A DNA stretch of 37,892 nt from Nitrosopumilaceae archaeon (GTDB lineage Archaea; Thermoproteota; Nitrososphaeria; Nitrososphaerales; Nitrosopumilaceae), in NCBI GenBank assembly GCA_024644385.1, contig JAHELB010000012.1:1-37892 (forward strand), read 5' to 3'. The notes beneath the pieces are model-generated. The model did no database searches and was not told where the DNA came from. It saw only the letters and a list, made by a program, of their open reading frames with translations. The position numbers and the translations under genes were made by a program. Shown one piece after another: positions 8,738-16,050 of the stretch; the first letter of the stretch is position 1, and each line of letters starts with the position of its first letter.

Positions 8738-8870
8738 TGAAAAATTACATTATTAATCAATTTTTACCAATGTTTTCAGACAAATCATTCCTAAAGACCA
8801 AAAAATACTTATTTTTGAGAGGGGTATTAGGTGGTAATTTTTTGGATTTTTGATTATTTTAAAAAATAAT

Positions 8871-9710
8871 TTAATTTCCAATAAAGGTCAAAATTTCATT
8901 TAATCGATTTTCAATTTTCGTTTTCAAATTTTCGGAAATTTTTCGTGGATCAAACAGTCCCTCTTTTATTCCCGCCTTGACAAATTCAATGTCAAAAGTA
9001 CATAGGCATCCTTCTTCTCCGGTGACTAATTTTGAATCATCTATTAAAACAGAACTTGTTTGATAGGTTTCAATTAATAAATTATCCAATTCCTTTACCA
9101 ACTCTGTTTTTCTTTTACTCATTGCATGAAAATCAATTTCGGATTTTTCTTCAATCTCTTTGTAAATTTGGTCTCTTAATTCATTGTTTTCAAAAAATAT
9201 TTCAAATAATTTCTGATGATCAAAATCCTTGTATCCTTTTTCTTTTAATTTATCTAAAACGAGTTGATCATTATTATTAGAAATTTCTTGTTCTTTGTTT
9301 TTTGTCAAATCAATAATACTTGCCAATTCTTTTTGAGATTCAATAACTCTTTGATCAGGTCTATAGTATAGCAACACATGATATTGTAAGGATAGATGAC
9401 CTGAAATTAAGTAGTTTCCTTCTCTAATTTCAAATTTTGTAAATATTCTTCTCAAGTCTTCATTGTTTGAAATGGAAACATCTTGAATGCTCCAGTCTTT
9501 TAAATTTTTAATAAATCCCTCATAATAGCTACGAACCAAATTAGGATCAAAAGTTTTTTGTTCTGTAATTGTTGAATCTCCAAGCATGACTTTGATATCA
9601 ACCGTCTTTGTAATACTCTGAATTTTTTTTAGAAATTTTTGTTGAATATTTTCATTTATTTTATTTAAATTTTGGACAAACTCATTTGGAGATCTTGTAC
9701 CGAGACGCAC
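8871..9710 (-). CDS. Hypothetical protein with charged helical content, 279 aa
   Basis: GTG start at 9710; no ATG lies near the N-terminus. The protein alternates strands (VDIKVMLGDSTITEQ, YLISGHLSLQYHVLLYYRP) with long charged helices (residues about 125-220, many Glu/Lys/Asn). One EEGCLCTFD segment carries the two cysteines. There is no signal or membrane span. It stands alone, with 133 bases downstream of the dehydratase start and a divergent microprotein gene on the other side. I do not recognise the family. Confidence 0.75.
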   Translation of the reverse strand: MRLGTRSPNEFVQNLNKINENIQQKFLKKIQSITKTVDIKVMLGDSTITEQKTFDPNLVRSYYEGFIKNLKDWSIQDVSISNNEDLRRIFTKFEIREGNYLISGHLSLQYHVLLYYRPDQRVIESQKELASIIDLTKNKEQEISNNNDQLVLDKLKEKGYKDFDHQKLFEIFFENNELRDQIYKEIEEKSEIDFHAMSKRKTELVKELDNLLIETYQTSSVLIDDSKLVTGEEGCLCTFDIEFVKAGIKEGLFDPRKISENLKTKIENRLNEILTFIGN

Positions 9711-9788
9711 GAAAATATCGAACTTTTACAACCCTTAAACCTTACACACTCAAAATCCTATTAAATGGAATATTGCATATTATTAGGT

Positions 9789-9911
9789 ATGTCAATAAGT
9801 GAATTTACCTGCACAATTTGTTATGCTAAAATTATCATATATTATAATGAAAGATACGCTGGAAATCGAGGGAAATGTACTAAATGTGAGACAGATTTCC
9901 CCCTAGATTAG
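9789..9911 (+). CDS. Zinc-ribbon microprotein upstream of the cyclase, 40 aa
   Basis: A complete ATG-to-TAG frame. The sequence starts MSISEFTCTICYAK and contains CTIC at residues 8-11 and CTKC at residues 30-33, the classical paired CxxC of a zinc ribbon. The middle is aromatic and basic (IIIYYNERYAGNRGK). It ends 8 bases before the cyclase ATG, so the two are probably co-transcribed. A weak AGGT lies just upstream. The role is unknown; a regulator or adaptor for the cyclase is conceivable but not shown. Confidence 0.65.
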   Translation: MSISEFTCTICYAKIIIYYNERYAGNRGKCTKCETDFPLD

Positions 9912-9919
9912 GTAAAAAA

Positions 9920-10729
9920 ATGCCCTCCCACCCAGAATCAAAAGCCACATCAGATAATCCTAATGATGGGGGAAATCGCCCTGATGTCATAGATAGATTA
10001 TTGGAACAAAAAGGGGAAAAAGTCATAGATTCTGAAACAATGATAATAGAAACCCAAAAACGAGTTTGGGGGGCATTAAAAAAAGGATACGAGTATACAG
10101 GGGTCACCAATGATTCGGAAACTTTCTTACGGGGGAATGTTTTTAAAAAAATCAATATTGTTGTGCTATATGTTGATCTAGTTGGGTCTACAACTATGAC
10201 TTTAGAGTTACCCCCAGAAAAATTAGCGACGATAATTAGTTCTTTTTCTCAGGAAATGGCAACTGTGATAAGGTATCATAATGGATTTGTTCTAAAATTT
10301 GTTGGTGATGCAGTAATCGGATATTTTGTTGCCAACGAAAATACTTTGCTAGCTTCGGACAGTGCGGTCAATTGCGCAAAATCGATGTTAACCGTAATTG
10401 AAAAAGGAATCAATCCAATTCTAAATCAATATGATTATCCAGATTTAATGGTAAAAATAGGAGTAGATTATGGGCAAAGCATTATTGTAAGATATGGTTC
10501 AAATGAAGCAACTTCACATGTAGATTTAATGGGCCCTGTAATGAACATAGCTTCTAAAATTCAAGGTATGGCAAAACCAAATCAAATTCTAATTGGCCAA
10601 GATGTTTTTGAAAGGGTTCATCCTAAAACTCAGAAAAACTTTATGGAAAAGAGTTGGTCAAAGGATGAATGGAAATATCGTTCACGATTAACTGGTGAAG
10701 TATACAAGGTTTATGAATACACTGGTTAG
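9920..10729 (+). CDS. Class III adenylate/guanylate cyclase catalytic domain protein
   Basis: A class III cyclase homology domain fills residues 75-269. Metal-binding Asp86 lies in VLYVDLVGST and Asp130 in KFVGDAVIGYF. The adenine-selecting pair is present as Lys126 and Asp202 (VDLMGPVMN). Asn209 is conserved, but the transition-state Arg is replaced by Lys213 (NIASK). The first 75 residues are polar, with no membrane or sensor domain. Alignment predicts ATP as substrate, giving cAMP. The Arg-to-Lys change may lower activity. The upstream microprotein gene is probably in the same transcript. A cytoplasmic location is expected. Confidence 0.85.
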   Translation: MPSHPESKATSDNPNDGGNRPDVIDRLLEQKGEKVIDSETMIIETQKRVWGALKKGYEYTGVTNDSETFLRGNVFKKINIVVLYVDLVGSTTMTLELPPEKLATIISSFSQEMATVIRYHNGFVLKFVGDAVIGYFVANENTLLASDSAVNCAKSMLTVIEKGINPILNQYDYPDLMVKIGVDYGQSIIVRYGSNEATSHVDLMGPVMNIASKIQGMAKPNQILIGQDVFERVHPKTQKNFMEKSWSKDEWKYRSRLTGEVYKVYEYTG

Positions 10730-10852
10730 TGTAAATGAGTTTATGCATTAACTTTCATTTGTTGTTATTTTAGTTTCCAGAAACCCCTTATTGGTTTAAG
10801 TTTATTTTATTATAAGAAAATGCATGTGTAAAATTTCTAGTACACTTGGTAC

Positions 10853-10999
10853 CTAAATAGTAAATCTTCCTGGACATTCAACATGCTCATAATGATGCTC
10901 AGTGAATTTTTCCTGAATCACATAAATCACAATTTTATGTAATTCTTTTTCTTTGATTTCTTTTTTACATCGAATGCATCGTTTTACTATGCCCGTCAT
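10853..10999 (-). CDS. Small CxxC-containing protein, 48 aa
   Basis: A complete ATG-to-TAG frame in the gap between the cyclase and the gene at 11139. It starts MTGIVKRCIRCKKEIKEKE, giving a CIRC knuckle at residues 8-11. A His-rich patch (TEHHYEHVECPGRF) with one more Cys follows, so a CCHC- or CCHH-type zinc site is possible. A 139-base spacer separates it from the divergent gene at 11139 and should contain both promoters. Function is unknown. Confidence 0.6.
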   Translation of the reverse strand: MTGIVKRCIRCKKEIKEKELHKIVIYVIQEKFTEHHYEHVECPGRFTI

Positions 11000-11138
11000 T
11001 ACGTAACAGCGATCTAAAAATCTAATCTATAAGTATCTGCGATCAGCTCGATTTGAGCAAAACTGACATTAATTACACTTTTTGGTATATCAAACGCCTA
11101 AAGCAAAGCAGAAATATGGAAAGAAAGGAGTTTAAAAT

Positions 11139-11513
11139 ATGGATGAGCAACTATTTCGACATATTCAAAGTCTTTATGATTTAAATCACGACATTCCTCA
11201 CAGGGCATTCCAATTTCCAAGATTACCTCCAGGTTTAATTCATCCAATGTCAAAAACCTTTGAAAATCCAATAAAAGCTAAATTTGTACAAGATTCCTCT
11301 AATCTTAGTAAAAAATTAGATGGCTTTCAGAACTTTTATCAACAATATGCATCAGGATTAACTATGATGAATGGAAAGGAACTTGTTCCACCAGGGCACC
11401 CACTTTACTCGGAAAAAAATTCAATTAAAATTCTTAAAAAAGAAAATGAAAGATTGGAAAAACAAAACATGGAATTAAAGAAAAAACTAGAAAGCAAAGA
11501 AGTTGAATATTAA
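11139..11513 (+). CDS. Hypothetical protein with C-terminal coiled coil, 124 aa
   Basis: An AAGGAG ribosome binding site lies about 10 bases before the ATG, unusually clear for this window. The N-terminal 85 residues include a Pro-rich stretch (FPRLPPGLIHPM) and a Phe/Tyr/Gln-rich helix. Residues about 95-122 are a highly charged coiled coil (ILKKENERLEKQNMELKKKL). There is no membrane span or cysteine. It is followed at 11584 by an unrelated co-directional gene. No family was recognised. Confidence 0.75.
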   Translation: MDEQLFRHIQSLYDLNHDIPHRAFQFPRLPPGLIHPMSKTFENPIKAKFVQDSSNLSKKLDGFQNFYQQYASGLTMMNGKELVPPGHPLYSEKNSIKILKKENERLEKQNMELKKKLESKEVEY

Positions 11514-11583
11514 ATTTTAGATATTTTAATTTTTTTATCTTTATAGGTGCGAATCCTTATTAATTTCCAAAAAAACTTTCATT

Positions 11584-11970
11584 ATGGTAAAGACACCAGC
11601 TGAAGAATGGAAAGAAACTATCATAGAATATAGAAAAAAATGCCAAAAAATTATTCAAGTTTCAAAAAATGTGCGATACGCCGGTGTAATTAACGCCTAT
11701 GGCAGAACATTAACTGGAATAGTTCGATCCGATGTTAAACCATTGTTAAAATCAGAGCAAGTTAAAAATGAATTTTTCATTGTTGCAACTTTAATGAACG
11801 CTAGGAAGGAAGCCATAAAAGCAGTTGGCAAGTTGAACTATGTTTTACTTGAACATCAAAAAGTTTCTATTATTGTTTTTCAAAAAAACAAAATCACATT
11901 TTATGTCTCGATAGATAAAAGTGAAAAAAATCTTAAATTAATTATATCTCAGATTAAAAAAATAATTTAG
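11584..11970 (+). CDS. Small alpha/beta protein of a thaumarchaeal-type unknown family, 128 aa
   Basis: ATG start. The protein begins MVKTPAEEWKETIIEYRKKC, then reads VRYAGVINAYGRTLTGIV, a long helix (MNARKEAIKAVGKLNYVLLE), paired strands (KVSIIVFQKNKITFYVSID) and a closing helix. This helix-strand-strand-helix-strand-strand-helix order resembles small roadblock/profilin-like sensor folds. I infer this from pattern only and cannot name the family with certainty. The 3' end overlaps the convergent VOC gene by four bases. Confidence 0.75.
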   Translation: MVKTPAEEWKETIIEYRKKCQKIIQVSKNVRYAGVINAYGRTLTGIVRSDVKPLLKSEQVKNEFFIVATLMNARKEAIKAVGKLNYVLLEHQKVSIIVFQKNKITFYVSIDKSEKNLKLIISQIKKII

Positions 11971-12419
11971 GCTGGAGTAAATCCATGGTACCCGCCAGTC
12001 TGTTGGGTTTTATCTCTGAAAATAGGTTCAAACAATGATACTAAATATCCATCAGGGTCTAAAACTACGGCATTCAATCCAGCATCTCTTTCTACAATAT
12101 CACGATAAATCTCTACACCCTTCTGTTTTAGTTCAGCCACCGACGATTTTACATCTCCTACCAAGAATCCAATGGTTATTCCATTATCAATTGAACTTCC
12201 TATATGTTCAGCAGTTAATGAGGCTGGATGTAAGCTAAGGAGTGCTCCGGATGTTCCCAAATCTACCCAGGACCTTCGTTGATTTTTAATTGGAAGGCCG
12301 ATTATATCATGATAAAATGCTATAGATTTATCAATGTCCTTAACTGCTAGGATGACATTTCCAACCTTTTTAATATTCACAGTAAGCCCTCCGTACTCGT
12401 ATGTTAAATTCTTTGTCAT
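11967..12419 (-). CDS. VOC (glyoxalase/dioxygenase) superfamily protein
   Basis: One vicinal-oxygen-chelate module pair fills 150 residues. GNVILAVKDIDKSIAFYHDI opens the first beta-alpha-beta-beta-beta unit, and TIGFLVGDVKSSVAELKQKG opens the second. VVLDPDGYLVSLFEP holds the conserved DPDG turn and the metal-ligand Glu position. Such proteins bind a metal and act on small molecules as isomerases, lyases or resistance factors; the substrate cannot be predicted. The N-terminal 15 residues are extra. It ends against the gene at 11584-11970. Confidence 0.85.
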   Translation of the reverse strand: MTKNLTYEYGGLTVNIKKVGNVILAVKDIDKSIAFYHDIIGLPIKNQRRSWVDLGTSGALLSLHPASLTAEHIGSSIDNGITIGFLVGDVKSSVAELKQKGVEIYRDIVERDAGLNAVVLDPDGYLVSLFEPIFRDKTQQTGGYHGFTPA

Positions 12420-12658
12420 TAGATTAAAAGTGCGAGTATGTCTGTCCCAGGAGTAGAAATAACATACCCCCTTGTAGTAGCATCAGATTATGCAGGAGGG
12501 GTTTCCAAATTTGAAATCTTTCCATTTGTCATATCCAAATCACCCACAATCACCACGCCCTCTGAAAGGGTAATGGTAATCAAAGCTGACACAGTTCCCA
12601 CTCCAATGGCACCTAGAAATAGGAATAAAATCAGGTAGGAGTTTGAATCAAGGATGTG
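12419..12658 (-). pseudogene. Remnant of a secreted, fibre-like surface protein gene
   Basis: Reading this frame gives a hydrophobic segment LILFLFLGAIGVGTVSALIT, then GDLDMTNGKISNLETPPA, an in-frame TAA at 12488-12490, and then SDATTRGYVIST before the next stop. The phrase K-I-x-N-L-x-T-P-x-A-x-x-D-A-x-T-x-G-Y-V is common in tail-fibre-like and archaeal surface proteins, where it reads through without a stop. No ATG, GTG or TTG precedes the hydrophobic part back to the upstream stop at 12659-12661. The start therefore seems lost and the repeat truncated by a nonsense codon. The forward frame at 12438-12638 is its antisense. Confidence 0.45.
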
Positions 12659-12696
12659 TTAGAGGTAAAGTAATAACTTGAGCAGATCTTTGATTC

Positions 12697-13512
12697 TCAG
12701 GAATACTTTTTAGACTTTCTAATTCCAACTAAAACTGCAACTGGAACACCTACATACATTCCAACATTCAATAAAATCAAACTAATTCCATAACTTATCA
12801 CTTCAGTATCCGTTTCCAAATCCACATGATTCAGAATTGAAAGACTAGAAATCATTGGAGTAATTGCTAGCTTAACGACTTCCTTGAATAGTGAATTTTC
12901 ACGCTCATAATCAGCAATGAGTGGGCTAAATGAATAGTAGAATTCATTGAATCCATTCATGAAATTAGTTCCTGATTCTGTTTGGAGCAGTTTGTTGTCT
13001 CGGAGTTCTCTGAGTTGCTGTACTTGTGGGGCTAGTTCTGAGCCATAACTTGCGGTAGCGATTAGGCAACCTCCACCGGAGCTACCTCCACTTGAACTAG
13101 ATCCTGCAGGATGGTAACACTTGTCAGTTAAACTGACACCTCCAAACTTTGTTGTCGTGTCAGCCTGATCAATTAAAACTCCGTTTTGAATTACACCAAC
13201 ATCCAACTGTCCTTCGGGTGATAGCATAGCAAACTCTACAGTAAAGATGCCATTTCTGCCACAATCAAACATAAACGATTGCACCCCATCCCCTCCTTTT
13301 GAAATTACATCGCCATTGGAATCTGCAACAGCTCCAGTCCACTGGGTATTAGATAAAATAATCACTATTGCTTTATCTGGATTTTGCAAAGATTTTCTTT
13401 TTTCCAAATCAACACGATTGTTGACTTGCTCTTGCGTTTGAGCATCCGCATAGTCAATATTCATCCATACTGAAAGAGAGATAATTGAAAACAAAAAAAT
13501 CAGTTTTTTCAT
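12697..13512 (-). CDS. Secreted, membrane-anchored CFI-box surface protein
   Basis: I chose the ATG at 13512 because it gives a clean signal peptide (MKKLIFLFSIISLSVWMN, cleavage near ADA-QT). A longer frame starts at 13557. A beta-rich domain follows (VIILSNTQWTGAVADSNGD), then a Ser/Gly linker, then GGGCLIATASYGS, the CFI-box, and a helical segment ending in a membrane span (ISLILLNVGMYVGVPVAVLV) with a short basic tail. This CFI-box C-terminal module recurs on many thaumarchaeal exported proteins and probably anchors or sorts them. The role of the N-terminal domain is unknown. Confidence 0.85.
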   Translation of the reverse strand: MKKLIFLFSIISLSVWMNIDYADAQTQEQVNNRVDLEKRKSLQNPDKAIVIILSNTQWTGAVADSNGDVISKGGDGVQSFMFDCGRNGIFTVEFAMLSPEGQLDVGVIQNGVLIDQADTTTKFGGVSLTDKCYHPAGSSSSGGSSGGGCLIATASYGSELAPQVQQLRELRDNKLLQTESGTNFMNGFNEFYYSFSPLIADYERENSLFKEVVKLAITPMISSLSILNHVDLETDTEVISYGISLILLNVGMYVGVPVAVLVGIRKSKKYS

Positions 13513-13612
13513 CACTTTTTGATGGTGTTTGAAAAAATTAAGTGTGTTTATCATCATTAACTAGTTGAAGTTTACATCAATAAACAAATTTGAAATCATT
13601 ACTCCCGTACCC

Positions 13613-13648
13613 CCACTTGGTGAAACTGGAACATGCAAAACCAGGTGG
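13613..13648. repeat. Imperfect inverted repeat
   Basis: CCACTTGGT at 13613-13621 pairs with ACCAGGTGG at 13640-13648 with a single G-U, around an 18-base loop. It sits about 100 bases before the CFI-box gene start and about 90 bases after the RAM-domain gene stop, both on the minus strand. It could be an operator, a leader hairpin or chance. No long T-run follows on the minus strand, so a terminator is less likely. Confidence 0.3.
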
Positions 13649-13738
13649 AACTAGGTTTGATTTTTTAGAGTTTGGCATTACTTTTTGAGGAGGAACTTTG
13701 GAAAATTTATAATGTATTTTTTGACAAGAGAACCTTTG

Positions 13739-13957
13739 TTATTGGACTTCGACCATAGTTTCAGTTCTTTCCACTCCACTAATTCTTTGAATTTGAGTGG
13801 CGATATCCTTAATTTTTCCTAACTCATTGACCTCGATGATTGCTACAGCATCAAATTGTCCACTTGTTGGAAAAGAATCTAAAACATTGCTAACTTTTCT
13901 TAGTCTTGCTGCTATCAATTTTTTAGGAGATTTTACTAGAATTATTGCCCTTACCAG
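13739..13957 (-). CDS. Stand-alone Lrp/AsnC ligand-binding (RAM) domain protein with apparent CTG start
   Basis: The frame is bounded by an in-frame TGA at 13976-13978 upstream and the TAA at 13739-13741. It encodes VRAIILVKSPKKLIAARL, FPTSGQFDAVAIIEV and GVERTETMVEVQ, the beta-alpha-beta plan of a stand-alone RAM domain of about 72 residues, as in the gene just upstream. No ATG, GTG or TTG exists before the first strand. CTG at 13957 is the only plausible codon, overlapping the upstream stop region by seven bases. RAM domains bind amino acids or similar effectors and assemble into octamers. They may control HTH-bearing Lrp relatives. Confidence 0.7.
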   Translation of the reverse strand: MVRAIILVKSPKKLIAARLRKVSNVLDSFPTSGQFDAVAIIEVNELGKIKDIATQIQRISGVERTETMVEVQ

Positions 13958-14190
13958 CCTAAATCCACCTCGACCTCAATTAGTGTTTCAGTAGTTACAA
14001 TTTCCTTAATTTTTTTTAAATCAATAACTGCTTGATTGATTTCCTCCATTGTTCCACGCATTACGGTACTAATGTCAGCCCTACCAGTAACCACCATTAC
14101 ATCCTTGATAATTTTCCGTTTTTTCTTTAAAATTTGTACGACTGCGTCTACCTTCCCGGGTTTAACGGTGATAAGGCATAAGGCTCTCAT
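13951..14190 (-). CDS. Stand-alone Lrp/AsnC ligand-binding (RAM) domain protein
   Basis: 79 residues, starting MRALCLITVKPGKVDAVVQI, then MVVTGRADISTVMRG and IVTTETLIEVEV. This is the RAM (regulation of amino acid metabolism) fold without a DNA-binding helix-turn-helix. ATG start. It overlaps a second RAM gene at its 3' end, suggesting a heteromeric pair made from one transcript. The effector is unknown. Confidence 0.88.
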   Translation of the reverse strand: MRALCLITVKPGKVDAVVQILKKKRKIIKDVMVVTGRADISTVMRGTMEEINQAVIDLKKIKEIVTTETLIEVEVDLGW

Positions 14191-14222
14191 GTATAGTAAA
14201 TGGCATAGGAATGAATAAAGAT

Positions 14223-14468
14223 TTAGTCTGAGGCTTCTTGTGACCTTGCTTCTTCAAGATATGCCCTTCTTTCCTCGTTGATTTTTTCTTGATCAATTGT
14301 TAGATCATCATCAATAATGGCGATTCCATCCCCATAATCTTCGGGTTGGGATTTTTTATTTTTGGTTTTTGACTTTGATTTTGTTGTTTTGGCTTTGGTA
14401 GCTTTTTTGGTGGTCTTTGCTTTAGCAGGTTTTTTTTTCGCTTTGGTTTTAGTCTTTTTTTCTGCCAT
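14223..14468 (-). CDS. Lysine-rich basic protein with acidic tail, 81 aa
   Basis: The start at 14468 gives MAEKKTKTKAKKKPAKAK, a lysine/alanine/threonine-rich arm of about 40 residues like the tails of histone H1 and bacterial chromatin proteins. An acidic C-terminal half follows (QPEDYGDGIAIIDDDLTID). A longer frame from 14483 adds five residues. The basic arm suggests nucleic-acid binding, and the acidic half may mask it or recruit partners. No fold was recognised. Confidence 0.7.
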   Translation of the reverse strand: MAEKKTKTKAKKKPAKAKTTKKATKAKTTKSKSKTKNKKSQPEDYGDGIAIIDDDLTIDQEKINEERRAYLEEARSQEASD

Positions 14469-14522
14469 TATGTCGAAAAACAAGAGTTATGCTTGTTTAT
14501 AAAAATTATGAAGAATAATTAC

Positions 14523-14536
14523 CTGAACAGATTCAG
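14523..14536 (-). terminator. Short hairpin abutting the tRNA-Phe 3' end
   Basis: Read on the minus strand, CTGAA-TCTG-TTCAG forms a perfect five-pair stem with a four-base loop and begins one base after the tRNA discriminator. An AT-rich stretch follows. It could help 3' processing or transcription termination. The short stem makes this tentative. Confidence 0.35.
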
Positions 14537-14610
14537 TGCCAGGGGCGAGATTTGAACGCGCGACAGCCCGGTCTTCAGCCGAGTGCTCTCCCAGGCTGAG
14601 CTACCCTGGC
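14537..14610 (-). tRNA. tRNA-Phe (anticodon GAA)
   Basis: The minus strand folds as a full cloverleaf. The acceptor GCCAGGG pairs with CCCTGGC followed by discriminator A; the D-arm is GCTC/GAGC; the anticodon stem CTCGG/CCGGG has loop CTGAAGA, so the anticodon is GAA. The T-arm is GCGCG-TTCAAAT-CTCGC with one C-U mismatch at the fourth pair. The terminal CCA is not encoded. No intron is seen. Confidence 0.95.
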
Positions 14611-14652
14611 ACATTAAAAATTCTTTTGGCTACAAAATTAAAGTTTGTCTTT

Positions 14653-15189
14653 TTAGACTTTCCAGACCTTGTCACTTTTTCCTTTTCTTTTGTTTATGAC
14701 TCGTCCTAAAACAAATAATAGATCGGATAATCGATTAATGAATTTGATACAATTTTCATTGATTTCTTCTTTTTCTTTTAATAGGACAAGGCAGGTTTCA
14801 GCTCTTCGTACAATTGTTCTTGTGAAATGTAATTGTGACGCCGCAATATCACCCCCAGGCAAAATAAAATTAGATAAAGGTTTCAACTCCTTTTCATAAT
14901 TGTCGATTATTGTTTCCAAATTGACAACCATTTGAAGGGTGATTCTGTTTTTATTTTCAAGTAAATTTAAGTTTGAAAGATCTGCACCGACTACAAACAA
15001 ATCGTTTTGAATTTTTGTTAAAACATTTGTGATATCAACATCCAATTGGTTGGACAGGACTATTCCTAAAGAAGCATTGGCTTCATCAACTGTCCCATAG
15101 GCAATAATTCGTGGGTGGGATTTTGCAAGACGGAGATTTCCTTGTAGTCCAGTAGTACCATCATCACCTGTTTTTGTATATATTTTCAT
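14653..15189 (-). CDS. PduO-type ATP:cob(I)alamin adenosyltransferase
   Basis: All three family blocks are present: KIYTKTGDDGTTGLQG at the N-terminus (ATP binding), FILPGG at 108-113 with RTIVRRAE at 124-131, and NRLSDLLFVLGR at 152-163. Length (178 aa) is usual. The enzyme transfers the adenosyl group of ATP to cob(I)alamin, making adenosylcobalamin. In thaumarchaea this cofactor is needed by methylmalonyl-CoA mutase in the 3-hydroxypropionate/4-hydroxybutyrate carbon-fixation cycle and by B12-dependent ribonucleotide reductase. ATG start. It is divergent from the HD-domain gene at 15280. Confidence 0.93.
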   Translation of the reverse strand: MKIYTKTGDDGTTGLQGNLRLAKSHPRIIAYGTVDEANASLGIVLSNQLDVDITNVLTKIQNDLFVVGADLSNLNLLENKNRITLQMVVNLETIIDNYEKELKPLSNFILPGGDIAASQLHFTRTIVRRAETCLVLLKEKEEINENCIKFINRLSDLLFVLGRVINKRKGKSDKVWKV

Positions 15190-15279
15190 GGTTTTTTGTT
15201 TAAGAGATTAATTATTATGTTGTTCGAATGCCTGTTATACACGAAAAGCTGATTAATCATTCATACAACATTATAACAC

Positions 15280-15810
15280 TTGATTTTAGATTTTTTTCAG
15301 ATTGCAGCCAATCTAAAAACAATTCCTCGACAGGGTTGGATTGAAAAACTACCCCTAAAGAATACCGAATCAGTAGCTGATCATACATATTCTATGGCTG
15401 TTATTGGAATGATTTTATCGGATTACCAAAAATACAATACAGAAAAAATTTTGAAAATGATTCTCATCCATGATTTGGCTGAATCAATCACGGGGGATTT
15501 TACACCTGAACAAATATCAAAAAGTAAAAAAAAAATTTTAGAAAAAAATACTTTTGATAAAATTTTAAAGCATTTACCGAAAAATATTCAAAATCAATAC
15601 TTATCTCTTTGGAACGAATACCAAACAAATAATTCTATAGAAGCAAAATTTGTTCATCAAATCGATAAATTAGAAATGGCACTTCAAGCTAAAATTTATT
15701 CTAAACAAATAAAATCAAATAAGGAATTAAAATCCTTTTTTAATTCTGCAAGAAGAGAAATTCATGATCCAGATCTTTTAAATTTATTTAACCAGTTATC
15801 AGATAATTAA
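15280..15810 (+). CDS. HD-domain hydrolase, YfbR/HDDC2-like (5'-deoxynucleotidase type)
   Basis: The metal-binding HD pattern is seen as His35 in SVADHTYS, His64-Asp65 with Glu68 in LIHDLAES, and a later Asp in VHQIDKLEMALQA. This set matches the small HD proteins that dephosphorylate deoxynucleoside monophosphates. The only start near the conserved N-terminus is TTG at 15280, giving 176 aa of normal length. It is followed after four bases by a small helical gene. Substrate range cannot be fixed from sequence. Confidence 0.85.
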   Translation: MILDFFQIAANLKTIPRQGWIEKLPLKNTESVADHTYSMAVIGMILSDYQKYNTEKILKMILIHDLAESITGDFTPEQISKSKKKILEKNTFDKILKHLPKNIQNQYLSLWNEYQTNNSIEAKFVHQIDKLEMALQAKIYSKQIKSNKELKSFFNSARREIHDPDLLNLFNQLSDN

Positions 15811-15814
15811 AAAA

Positions 15815-16048
15815 ATGTCTGATACTTCTAAAGATGAATTAATTGAAGCCCAAAAACAAGTTATCGGAATTCTTTTTGAGGTGATAAAACGACTACAAGC
15901 AAATAATGATTTAGATGACGAGTATTTTCAAATTATTAGTAAAGATAAAAAAACTAAACAAAACCAAGAAAGATTACAGATCATTTTAAATGAAAAAAAC
16001 GAAAATGCTAAAATTGTCGGGAGATTGTTAGAAAAATTAGAAAGTTAG
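15815..16048 (+). CDS. Small helical protein, 77 aa
   Basis: ATG start four bases after the HD-domain gene stop, so the two are probably translated from one message. The protein is helical and charged: IEAQKQVIGILFEVIKRLQA, then a basic linker, then IILNEKNENAKIVGRLLEKL. It lacks cysteines and membrane spans. A coiled-coil dimer or small partner of the HD enzyme is possible. No family was recognised. Confidence 0.7.
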   Translation: MSDTSKDELIEAQKQVIGILFEVIKRLQANNDLDDEYFQIISKDKKTKQNQERLQIILNEKNENAKIVGRLLEKLES

Positions 16049-16050
16049 AG

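Noticed and set aside
11039-11060. Short dyad GCTC-gattt-GAGC before the gene at 11139
   Set aside because: A four-base stem is too short to separate from chance, and no T-run follows.
12438-12638. Forward frame of 66 codons
   Set aside because: It is antisense to the decayed fibre-like gene, whose reverse reading gives a recognisable motif while this frame gives none.
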